Shown here one piece after another: positions 1 through 11,200 of a DNA stretch of 64,000 nucleotides. Position 1 is the first letter of the stretch. Each line of letters starts with the position of its first letter. A model generated the notes under the pieces. It made no database searches. It had not been told where the DNA came from and saw only the letters and a list, made by a program, of their open reading frames with translations. This DNA comes from Chaenocephalus aceratus (Eukaryota > Chordata > Actinopteri > Perciformes > Channichthyidae), in assembly GCA_023974075.1 (NCBI GenBank), contig CM043792.1, forward strand, positions 23,027,319-23,091,318, in the 5' to 3' direction. A program made the translations under genes and the position numbers.

Positions 1-282
1 GAAACACCGCCACACAACAAAACGTCTCAAAAACGTTCGTCTATTAAAAGGTCCCCAATTATCCTGTTTTTCATCAATATTTAGTTCTCAGACTGAAAAC
101 TCATCTCTTTCGACTCCACTTCGAGCGATAGAACTATTAACAAAGCACTTATATACTAATAAAGGACTGGCTTATCTAAAGCCAGTTGAGTAGCACTTGA
201 AATGTTTAGCTCTATGAAACCTGATGTACTTATATGATTCTGTTTTTTTTCAAGTTTGTATTTTGTTGGTCGAACGCACTTA

Positions 283-328
283 TTGTAAGTCGCTTTGGAT
301 AAAAGCGTCAGCTAAATGCAATGTAATG
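283..328 (+). repeat. Fish dispersed-repeat tail (TCGCTTTGGATAAAAGCGTC type)
   Basis: Contains the phrase CGCTTTGGATAAAAGCGTC followed by AGCTAAATG and short AATGTAATG steps. This is a very common dispersed motif in teleost DNA, usually at the 3' end of SINE/LINE-type repeats. Only the tail is recognisable. The family name is not certain. Confidence 0.55.
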
Positions 329-394
329 ATATAATATAAAAAACAGGTCTCTGAAGTGTTTGGATCGAAATACCAAACAGATCATTGTAGCATC

Positions 395-545
395 CCATAA
401 ACCCCTCTGTTTCAGCCCTGTTTCCAAAGTGCTGATTCTCTGTCTTTTACTTTAGATGAAAATAAGGAGCCCCTCCCAACACAGCGGGGACACATTTTAT
501 GTACCTATTATGCAATATATTGCATAATAGGTGACCTTTAAGAGG
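395..545. repeat. Dispersed-repeat fragment with ACCTATTATG ends
   Basis: The wording CCCTGTTTCCAAAGTGCTGA, then AAATAAGGAGCCCCTCCC, then ACCTATTATG and CATAATAGGTGACC, resembles a DNA-transposon-derived repeat frequent in fish genomes. No complete element ends or target duplication could be defined. Confidence 0.4.
503..532. repeat. 30-bp perfect palindrome
   Basis: Reading outward from the centre at 517/518, every base pairs with its partner for 15 bases on each side (half-site ACCTATTATGCAATA). The next pair outward (502/533) does not match. It could form a cruciform or hairpin. It probably marks the abutted ends of two copies of the repeat in which it lies. Confidence 0.85.
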
Positions 546-690
546 GTAAATTGCTTTAGTTCTATCCTCATTTAATATCATTATTATAATATTATACATA
601 TGTACATTAATTGTGATGTAATCTACAGCATTTTTTGCAAAGTGTAAATGTCAGTGTTAAGTGTGGTGCATCCATTAGTTCTGCACCCAC

Positions 691-846
691 CGGGGGTAGA
701 TCTTGTTGAGGGCCTCAGGGTGCAGACTGGCTCCTATAAGTCGGAGTATGGTGGACAGGGAGCGACAGGCCAGCAGCCGGGCCATCTGAGTCCTCCTCCA
801 GGGCCGACAACACCTGGGGACTCACCTTCTCCTCCAGACACAGCAG
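691..846 (-). CDS. dnaaf5: dnaaf5 exon 11 (frame-disrupted)
   Basis: The acceptor TTTCCTGTGTGCAG precedes 846 and the donor CG|GTGGGT follows 691. The first 20 codons read [20 protein letters not shown], matching human [20 protein letters not shown]. The remaining 33 codons match human from KMTRLISCR onward (here QMARLLACR... to IYP) but sit in a different frame. The switch occurs at TCAGATG (786-790), where two bases seem to be missing, as if one CA of a CACA were lost. Exon 10 enters one base out of phase with the first segment, which gives an in-frame TGA at 822-824 as written. Homology is clear; the exon as written is not translatable end to end. Confidence 0.8.
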
Positions 847-3458
847 CTGCACACAGGAAAGGCACCGACCAGCATATAGATCAATAATGGCAAGCTCAAA
901 GTACAAATAATACAATATATATATGAATGCAATTAATTCAACAGTTGAAAAGGTTGTTTTTGTGCAAAGTTTGTTATTGTGAAGATTTCCCTAATGGTAA
1001 ATGGAAACTGACTGGAGTGATTGCTTTGAGACATTTCGGTCAGGACTACTTCCTTGAGTTCCAAAACCCTCTCAAATGTTTCTTCTTTCCAGTTCTTTGC
1101 CCCTCATGCATGGAGCCCATCATCAGATGTAGAGTGCAGACCAGTGTTTTCATCACACCAACAGATGAGAAGCAGAGGAAATGGACAAACAAGGTGAAAT
1201 GACTGCTCGCTAAGGCAAAACCCTCTGTCATCCTGCCTGTTTGCTATCGAAACCACGCAAAACAGTAAAAAAGGGATTGAGGGGAGAGGGAAAGAATGAG
1301 ACAGAAAGAGGAGGAACATTTGGCAGAGGAGTTATCCGGCATTACATCAGTGATGAGGGTGCCAAGTGTAACTGGAGCTACTAATTGTTATCACAGGGAG
1401 TGGTGAGGAAACACTGTCCTTCTAAATGAAAAAGCTGTTTGATTTCCTGTGAAAATACACACACATAATGTTCTGATGGTTGTCTCACCTCTGCTTTAAA
1501 CCACATTTTGAACCCCGACTCGGAGGGGAACACAGCCCTGTCGCCCCTTTTCCAGATGTTCTATTCTTATGAAGACGTTTGGGTGCCATTAGGTGGTACA
1601 AATGTGATCGCACACCCGCACACCTGCTCATATTGTCCCCCAGCTGTTTGCTTAACCTTGTAGTTAAAGATGTGTGAAAAGAAGCAGAGTGTGAGCCGAT
1701 GATAACTGGTCATTCAGCCAGATGTGCGTGTGCTAGCTCACATACTGGAACTGGGCACATGCTCCGGCAGGCAGGTGCAAGAGCATATCTCGGTGATAGT
1801 TTCTACGAACAACCGGAGCCCAGAACAGTGGAAGCAGTGTTCCTGGGGGACAAAGGTATGTGAACCTGCTTGCCCCCGCGCACACCTGCTACCTACCTGC
1901 CGCGGGCCAACTCCTTCAGCCAAGGGGAGAAAGATGGCTGACGATATACTTTCCGAAATGGCCAAGTGGGAGCATCTATTTTCATGTGAAATGGACAAAA
2001 CGGAGAATTTGAAGTAAATGTCAACTCCCTGTGGGTTAAAAGAATGCCTTTGCAGCTGGGTCAATGAAAGTGTTTCTGCAGATTGGAGTGCGTTTTTTGG
2101 AGACCTTTCGTATACGTGTTCAATGCTCATGGGTCCCTTTGCATTTGCACAGGTGGAAACAAATGTAACCCATGTGTGTCATGTTTATATTTGCGCACGT
2201 CCTCTGTGTGTGTACCTGTCCAGGTGCGATGGCCCTCCATGCAGCAGGGCCAGCAGACAGCTGAGGGCAGAGGTGCGCACGGCAGCTGCAGAACGGCCTG
2301 CCCGCCACACCAGGTTAGGAAGCAAGACGTCACACAGGAACTTCTCCGACTCGTCACGGAAATGCCTGGGAAGAGGGCAGAGAGTAAAGTATGGCGACAG
2401 AACATCGCAGAGGAAGACGTTTCAATGTCTGTGTGTATTTCATATGGAGGTACAGGACATTAGCATTTCTATATTTTTTAACAGCTAGCAAACAATGCTG
2501 CCCATTTTGAGGACACGCTAACGATAATAGCTGTTGGGAATGCTACTACAAGAAAAAGGGCTATACCAAGCTCATGTTCCAACACTTGATGTAAGGCAGA
2601 AGGATATGGGGGGGGGGGGGGCGAGGAGTGCAACATCTGGGTGTCTGCCTTTCCCTTTTCTCTGTTTTCCATGCTGGCTTAGGCCCTCTGACATTCTCTC
2701 ACACACTAGCAGACTGGCCTTTTGCTCCAAACCAACTCTTCGCCTCTGGCTGTTCAGCTGGTGTCACAACTAACTTCTCATGACATTGAATCAAATGTGC
2801 TGTATTGCTTCAGTGCCAGTAGGGGGAGACTGCGTGCCACCAAACACATCCGGGACCATGTACTGCTAGCCAGTGTCATTTTGACGGTGATGAAAGCTCA
2901 TCATGAAGGAGGCCAGGAGATGGAAAGCATTTTTCCCACAAAGCAGGGATGATGTGCAAAAGAAAAAAAGACACTTGTATGTCTATGCATACACGCAGTG
3001 AATACGGTTATGTTTAACACAAATTCATTTAGAACAGTGGAGGCAACACTGGAATGCAGTAATCAGCTTGAGAGAATTGATGAGAGCCACACCAGCAGTA
3101 TACTTTGTAGATTACCAGGTGATTGAGATTTTAGACGACAGGGTCAGCCTTTAAGGCCTTATAAAAGAATAGGGGGTAAGCTCATTTGAGGTGAAGAAAT
3201 AATTCACAGAACTAGCGTGGGTTCGTGTTTTATGCTGTGAAAGCTGAAATAAGACAAGACGGGTGCCTGATGCAGCACACGTGCAGGAAAGCACACGCTC
3301 CATCATTTTGCCCACCACATTAGGGAAAGAGGATGAACTGCATTTCTTACACCGTCTACTTACATTTCACATCCAGCTTTTTAATCACAGCACACAATCC
3401 ACATAAAACAAAGACATTGTGTGGTGTGGGTGTGTGCGTGCGGTGCCTTTCATCCACA

Positions 3459-3505
<47 letters not shown>

Positions 3506-3518
3506 ACACACACACACA

Positions 3519-3573
<55 letters not shown>

Positions 3574-3611
3574 ACACACACACACACAACCACACACACA
3601 CACAACACACA

Positions 3612-3651
<40 letters not shown>

Positions 3652-3676
3652 CCACACACACACACACCACACACAC

Positions 3677-3729
<53 letters not shown>

Positions 3730-6700
3730 CTGCTCGTTATATATTGGAGCTGTCATTATGACATTTTGGTTGTAGAACAAAGAGAAGAGGTTTTCTCTAT
3801 AACTATCATTGTCGTCTTGATGACAGATAGCGTGCGTGTGTGTGTGTGTGTGTGTGTATGTGTGTGTGTGTGTGTGTGTGTGTCTGTGGGATACAATCTG
3901 CCGAGCAAGGATCGGGCCATAAATCCAATAGAGGGATAAGAGGAGTATGAATGGAAATATTATGGCAGACCGCACAGCCCCACATACTGTAAGTTAAGCA
4001 TTTGTTTGAAACCTTTTGAAGGTGTAACATGATTTCTGTCTGCTGATGGTCCTGTGATCACCGGAGATATAGCTGAGGAACGAGAGAAGCAGTTAGCAGC
4101 ACAGGTGGCCGCACTGAGAGTGAGGAAGAGACAGAGGCTCCTTTTGTCTAACGTGCACATTTATGGATAAAATAACCTGATGAAAGCTGAACAAAGTTCC
4201 AATTTCCACGTTTTTGGCAAAGGTGGCAAAATGTTCTGTTTATGCAACATTTTTCGCTGACAGGTTATTATTTTGTCTTATATTCTTTACACTGCCGCCA
4301 GACTCATGCCAACATCTATCCCTTACATTCACTGTTGGAAACACCTACGAGTCCTCCCTTGGCTGAGGGCTAAGCGTTAGTTACACACTGCACAGATGTC
4401 TCCATGGAAACAAAATGGATAAGGTTTGTCTTTCTGATGGACAGCAGCAGCTGGAAAGGGCCTCAGGCTTAATGCATTCCCTCAGATTAGAGCTCTGAGT
4501 CCAGCCTGAAAGCTGCACAGCTGAGGGATCGAAGGACCTGAACGGTGAGGGGGGACCCAGTCAAAAAGACCCCAAAGACGGGAGCTTCTCTCTGGGTGTC
4601 AGACTTCACGCCTATCCTTCATCATTAATTAGCCAATAAACATTTAAAGGTGTTACTAAATCATCAAGAAACAATTCAGACATAAATTGCCTTTGGTATA
4701 ATTCAAGTATGCTGGAAAGAAAAGGAAAACTAAATATTTTGAGTTACTGTATCTTATGACCCTGAATCAACCACCAGTCCTAAAGAAGGTGGTAGAGTAA
4801 CAATGACCTCAGGCAAATTCCACTATCGTGGTTTTGTGTGTCTTTTTCTGATTATGGTTACTTGTGGCTGAGGTGCTAACTTGCAGGTTAATGTGAGGTC
4901 ATTTCTAAAAAAATATGAGCTGTGTTTATAACGATGACTTGGAAAACTGGAGACTAGTAAAACCCAAACAAATTAAGCCCAATGTGACCTCAAGTGATGA
5001 CTAACTAGGACAAGTTAGCTGCTGTGTGTGTGACTTTGGTTGAGATCATTTGCTCTGTGTGTATGTGCACCACTCACCCCTGGGAATCCAGTGTGTTTGT
5101 TGCATCTAGTAGCAACCTAGCAAGCATTGTGAAGATGGTCATCCTCATCTCTATGTCTCTGTCTGGTTGAAGGCAGCAGCACAGCAGAGGCATCAACTGG
5201 CTCACAAACTCCCCAATCACTGGACCTATAACAGACAAACAGTTGTATGTTACTCAGTGTTGTAGTCAAGTCACCAATTCACGAGTCCAAGTCACTCTCG
5301 AGTCACCACTCTTCGAGTCCGAGTCCAAGTCTAAGTCACCAAGGGAGAGTCGTAGACGAGTCCAAGTCCGAGTCACCCAAGGAGTGTCCGAGTCGAGTCA
5401 TCATTACCTGTGTTCGCGTCCGAGTCCAAGTCACCCAAGGAGTGTCCGAGTCGAGTCCGAGTCATAATTACCTGTGTTCGAGTCCGAGTCCAAGTCCGAG
5501 TCACCCAAGGAGTGTCCGAGTCGAGTCCGAGTCATCATTACCTGTGTTCGAGTCCAAGTCTGAGTCACCTAAGAAGAGTCCAAGTCAAGTCTGTGTCACA
5601 AGTCTTCATGTATTAATCTTCGTGGATATATGTGTTGAAATGTAGCTGCTCCTCTACATTGCTTTTATCCTGTCATGTTCTACTAATCTGTCTATTGAAC
5701 TGCTGTGAAGCGAGTTTGGCTTCAATTCTTGTAATAGGTGCTATACAAATATAAAGCTTATTACTAATATTATATTATTATTATATATAAATAAACTATA
5801 TTTAAAATGAGTTACCTTTTTGAGAAGTGATTATATTTGTATGCCAATATTTTCCTATGGTAAAGTTTTCGTTTTGCACTTTTATTTTGATAGTAATAAG
5901 ATCGGGACTCTTATTTTGAAGGAACTTTTACCGGTTAAATCGGTTTACTAATAAAGATTTAGCCCCAGAAACCACATGGTTACTTAGCATTCTGCATGTT
6001 AAGTAGCCATGTGCTTTCGTGTTATCGGCTGAATCTTTATGTATTGATTAGATCACGTTACTCTGATGATAGTTTTCAAGACAGCCTATATGTCTGAAGA
6101 ACTCGATCCTTAGAGTAATGTGTTACGGAGCCTTCTCTTCAATATTGTTTCCACATAATGAGCATTTTGCGCTGCTCTTTTCCAATGTGGAAGCAGAATG
6201 TGTGAAAGCATACAGCACGATGCGGGGTGTGTCTCTAGACGGGGAATAGCGGGGCCCAGTCTGTGAACTCGACCCACAGGTGCACATGCCAGGATAGAGG
6301 ACATCAGATTCCAGAGAAAACTTGCTCGAGTCCGAGTCCAAGTCAGAGCGTCAATGTACAAGTCGAGTAAGAGTCATCGTGGGGGTAAAAATTCACGAGT
6401 CCGAGTCCAAGTCAGCTTACGAGAGAATGCACGAGTCCAAGTCCGAGTCGCTTCAATCAGTGCGCGAGTCCGAGTGGAGTCCGAGTCCAGGACTTGAGTA
6501 CTCCATCTCTGATGTTACTACTATTACAAAAGAGTGGTAGGGTTACCATTATGGAACCATTAACATATGACAATGTTGTAAGAGAAAACTTTAATGTCAC
6601 TCGAGCAGTGTTTGGACCTCCTTTGTTTAGAAAGTCTTCCCAACTATGCCATCTTGCTGGGGCAACAGTCAAATTACATTAATTCATACAGTAACTCCTT

Positions 6701-8013
6701 ATTTCAGCCTAACCACTACATTCTTATTATAAGGTATGTTCCTTTCCTGAGCAAAGACTCTATATTTTATGCCTTCCTTAATTCTTCTTCATCCAGACGA
6801 ACAATAAAGAGCTTGTAGAGACAAAAGACTGTCTTTATGTTTATCACTGACCAGAGGGCTGCAGTTATTGAGAGATGGATGAGGAGACGGTGACAAAGAG
6901 CTCGGAGGAAATGACACATAAAAAGGCCTTTGTGTGACACAAAGTGTTTCTATACAAGTGTACAGGGAAAACCTGAAACTCACGATGAAAGTATTCCCAG
7001 CTACACTCACGCCCACACACACACCCTCCAACAGTCTGACTGCATGTTTACAGAGCTATATATAGTCATCTGTGTTTTTGTAAAGACTGATTAGAGCCAA
7101 TGCTCTTTTCAGACTATCAATTGTTCAGATGTGAGAGGAGACAGAGGAAATCCTGAGACTGCCCGAGGGTGGAGACCAATGGCATGAACAGATATTGGAA
7201 AAAGAGAGAGAATGTGGGAATCAAAGGGTGTGTCATTCAACCATGGGTGATAAAGGTGACGTCTGCTAGTCGCCACACTAAGGATATGACAAGCCAGTGA
7301 TAGGAAATAGAGACACGCATACAATCACTCCTAACTATGCCTTACCCAGAACATCAACATATATCCTGTCCTTGAGCAAGTCACTCAAATCTACAGAGAC
7401 AATGAATCAATCATTCTCACACCAGCTGAAGGACTGTGAGGAGGATATGAGAGAGCGATAATATTGTCTCCAACAAGCGCAGATGGAGTCTGTAAGGAGC
7501 TGATGAGCAAGCAAAATGAACAATGCTCAGTTATCACATTGACTACCGCCAATTGTTCAGCAGGGGTTTGATTTCCCTGAATCATGTGCACATAAAACAA
7601 AGGAGCCAAACACTTTCTGTTCAGCTGCCGACATAAAGTGCTAGGGTCCTGTTAAGGGACCAAAGCATATCTGTAGGAATGAAACCTAGGGAAGCTTACA
7701 CACACACACACAACTTCAAAGTAGCCTTGATCTAGGGGAAGGTCAAGAGCAAAGAGCAGGCGGCTGTGGTGCCGTTTGATGTGGTGACCTGCATAGGGAT
7801 CACTGAGTGGACTTAGAATGGACTGGTCAGTTAGCCATGGGAGTGTGTGTGTTAGAGGGGTAACCAGCTGCAGAGTCATTTAGAAAGAGGGGAGGAGGAG
7901 AGGAGATGGAGAGGAAAGTGTGGCACAGAGAGGTGCTGATGATGGAGGATTATTTTGTATAGACAGAGGCAACGGGAAGTCTCAGCACCAAAGACAGGGT
8001 CACAGCTTTTTAA

Positions 8014-8046
<33 letters not shown>

Positions 8047-8119
8047 ACCACCACACACACACACACACAACACAACACACACACACACACACACACACCA
8101 CACACCACCACACACACAC

Positions 8120-8171
<52 letters not shown>

Positions 8172-8187
8172 ACACACACACACACCC

Positions 8188-8218
<31 letters not shown>

Positions 8219-11200
8219 CACACCACACACACACACACACACACCCACACACACACACACACACACACACCCACACACACACACACCACACACACACACA
8301 CACACCCACACACACCACACACACACACACACCACACCACACACACACACACACACGTGTGTGGGTTTGTTTGACCATGAGCCTCTCTGCTTGGGTAACA
8401 GACATCCATCTTAGACAAGAAGAATGAGAGAAACAATCATTGTGGGTGTTATGGAAAAATCATAAGGAATTTAACCTTCAATTCTGCGTCATTTGACAAC
8501 CTTAATCTCCAACCAAGTGGTACTAAAAATTGCTCCAAGCACCATTAACACTTTCTTTTGACGCCTACATACTAAAAACGAGCAGTAAGGAACTTCCTGA
8601 TGGTGCAGGTATAGAAAATTAAGCATCCGGAAACATTAATGTAAATAATATCCTGCTATATAGTGTGTCTAAAGCCTTTCAACGTTTATAGATTTGTTTT
8701 ATCTTCACGATCTACTGTATATTTTCTACTTTTTAATGCTGTTTTAATTCTATTTCAAGATGTTTAAATTCTAGAATTGTTTATTTCTACTCTTTCATTT
8801 CTACTTATGTGCAATGCCTTGTTTTATTTTTTTTATGCTGCTGCAACGCACACATTTCCCAATTTGGGATCAAAAAAGTACCTCTTATTTTATTACAAAC
8901 AACTTCTATAAACGATCTGGATCATACAAGAGAGAACCTGTGCTGCGGGTTTTGATCTTGATGATGGATCAGGCGTGAACAGGACAAACAATTTGAGGAT
9001 TAAAATATGATGTAATATGAGTCTGAGCAAGTTGAGGAAAGATTGGCTTGACAACTACAACATGAAGTAAGGTTTAAAACAAGATGGAGATTATACAGTC
9101 TCAACCAACGTGAGGTGAAATGGATCCAATGATCATGTGCAGAATGATGACTGATGATGTATAGCTTTTTCCATCATTAACAGGTGATTTGGGAGCCAAA
9201 CCTTACTGTACATTTCTGACTTTATTGTGTCTCCATACGTGCAGATTTCAGCACCTTCTGTATAATTTGGCAATGTCTTGTGCACATTCAGGCTTCACTT
9301 CTCACCTGATTGTATGACTATGATATGCAGTTGGAGTCTCTGCGGGGAGTAACTGGACCAGGTGTTGACAGAGGCCGACAGCCAGTCCAGCAGCTGGCGC
9401 ATATGTTGTCTATAGAGATCCTTCACTGAGTCCAGACCCTGCACCTTACACAAACACTGTACACTCTCCAACGCCTGGGAGAGAGGGATAGGTGAAATTA
9501 AATTAAACATTTTTTAACCTGCAACATTACATTTTGTAGAAGTGAATCAAATAAAAGACGAAGAGACAGAGACGAAGAGTTGATGAGAAAAAGTGATGAC
9601 AGAGCAGAGGGTATTGTGTTAAAGTTGAACAATTTTAGCAGTTTGCTTGTAATTTCAGGAATTCTCACACGGGAGGCAGACCCATCATGTGAACCCATGG
9701 GAAGAACAACACTGCAGACATGACAAGGTCTAACACATAAAACCCCTTAGAAACAAAATACACAGGATGTCACAAAGGCACAGGAACCGACAAAACACAC
9801 ACACACACACACATCAATAAAGCTGAGCAGGGGGGGAAAGGCAAGAAAGAGAGAAAGCAGAGTAAATAATTGGCTGACTCTTTAGGGCAGGGGAACTGAC
9901 CCTGTAAGGCTCTCCATAGTTCCCCTCATAGTCCCTCAGGGATGGACAGGGACTGGGACAATGTCTGAGTCACAGATCGGCCCCTTCTGAAGGAAGCTAG
10001 ACAACCCAGAGCTGTCCAGTGATGGGAAATTCTTGCCCTCTTTCTGGGAAAACAAGTTCCGCTTTTCCTCTGAGTCCAGGAATGCCCAAGGCCATTCTCA
10101 CCTCCCTCTCTTTTCCTTAATCCATTCCTTCTCATCTCTTGTCTAACACGGCTCCACACAGTGATGCAGAGTTCAGACAGACGTAAACACACACACACAC
10201 GCACTGGTGTGTGGTTTTTGGTAAGCATCTCTGCCAATCCCTTCCCGCTCCTATCCCTGTCATTAGTCTCCTACGGCGACAAGCAGTTAGGCGACATGCT
10301 GGCCTCAGATACCGCTGGCTTCACTTATCACTGTTCCTGTCCGACCCTTTGCATTTAGAGGCTGACCACAACATGAGAGCTTGTTTTTTGGAAATCACTT
10401 TGCTGTTGTGGCCTGAGGAGGCGTCATGGAGCCACACATGGAACTGTGTGGATGACACACACACCTCACTCACAGCAACTCACCTTTCCCCGCCTGTACT
10501 TTTCCTTTACTTCATTCTTTTCCCCCTACCTTGCACCCGCCTCCTTTCACCCAGAACTGAATTTAAAGTTCCACTCCAAAGGTGCAATTTCAGCTCCCCT
10601 GGCTAAGTGGGTAATCATACAGTTAGCCATGCCCACTTTGAACCTGTCCAAATGCTGACATTCCTAAAATAGCTCTCTTACTTCATAACACCTCCTTACC
10701 ATTCTAATAAAAAAGGATGGGAAAGTTAAATTGAAGGGGAAAGAAGTTACAAAGAAAAATGCCATGTCAAGGTAGAGCATTGTTGTTGTTGTTTACCCAC
10801 GTGGAACTAATTGACGGCTAGGCTGCATAGGGGATGTATCTGCGATTGCATCTTCTGAATGTTGAGCTGTGTTTGCTCACCTTTTCGCTGAGATGTGGCT
10901 CTGGACAGAGGCTCTGGACAGTGACCAGCACCTGCAGCAGCTGCAAGCTCACTGCACTGCAGTCTGAGTCGCTCTGATACAGCAGTGCATCCACACGCCC
11001 AACAACTGCTCCAAGTACACAACCTGAGAAGGAGAAAGACATATTAATTATAATCTGGTTATACACACATGTGAGTGCTCCAAGTATTTGCCTTGAACGT
11101 CTGCCATGTCTATCAATAAACCCGATTGCACTTCAGACCTCACAAACTTATTTTATTGCTCCACTTTGTCTTCCAAAGGACACCATCACAAGAAGTTAAA

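Larger units (their letters stand above)
1..690 (-). other. dnaaf5: dnaaf5 intron 11 (partial)
   Basis: Non-coding sequence downstream (in gene direction) of the donor of exon 11. I looked on the minus strand for the remaining C-terminal HEAT-repeat exons and found none, so the last exons lie beyond the left edge. It holds two dispersed-repeat fragments and a 30-bp palindrome, listed separately. Confidence 0.6.
2366..5077 (-). other. dnaaf5: dnaaf5 intron 9
   Basis: Non-coding. It holds a run of 14 G at 2608-2621, an imperfect CA array at 3455-3725 and a TG array at 3836-3883. No transposon ends recognised. Confidence 0.6.
5226..9305 (-). other. dnaaf5: dnaaf5 intron 8
   Basis: Non-coding. 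It holds the hAT-like element 5255-6511, which begins 29 bp beyond the exon 9 acceptor, and the imperfect CA array 8015-8356. The rest shows no recognisable feature. Confidence 0.6.

Noticed and set aside
811..825. GTGAGTCCCCAG inside dnaaf5 exon 11 as a 12-bp intron
   Set aside because: It looks like a donor joined to an acceptor, but it is far too short for a spliceosomal intron, and its codons (VSPQ) align with human LMPQ.
5243..5645. Ser/Arg-rich frames over the GAGTCC repeats
   Set aside because: They follow the hexamer repeat of the hAT-like element and do not encode a recognisable protein.
3333..8436. Long His-Thr and Cys-Val frames over the CA arrays (also at 32363, 40186, 51073, 51705 and 55513)
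   Set aside because: A CA or TG dinucleotide repeat is open in all frames. These are artefacts of microsatellites.
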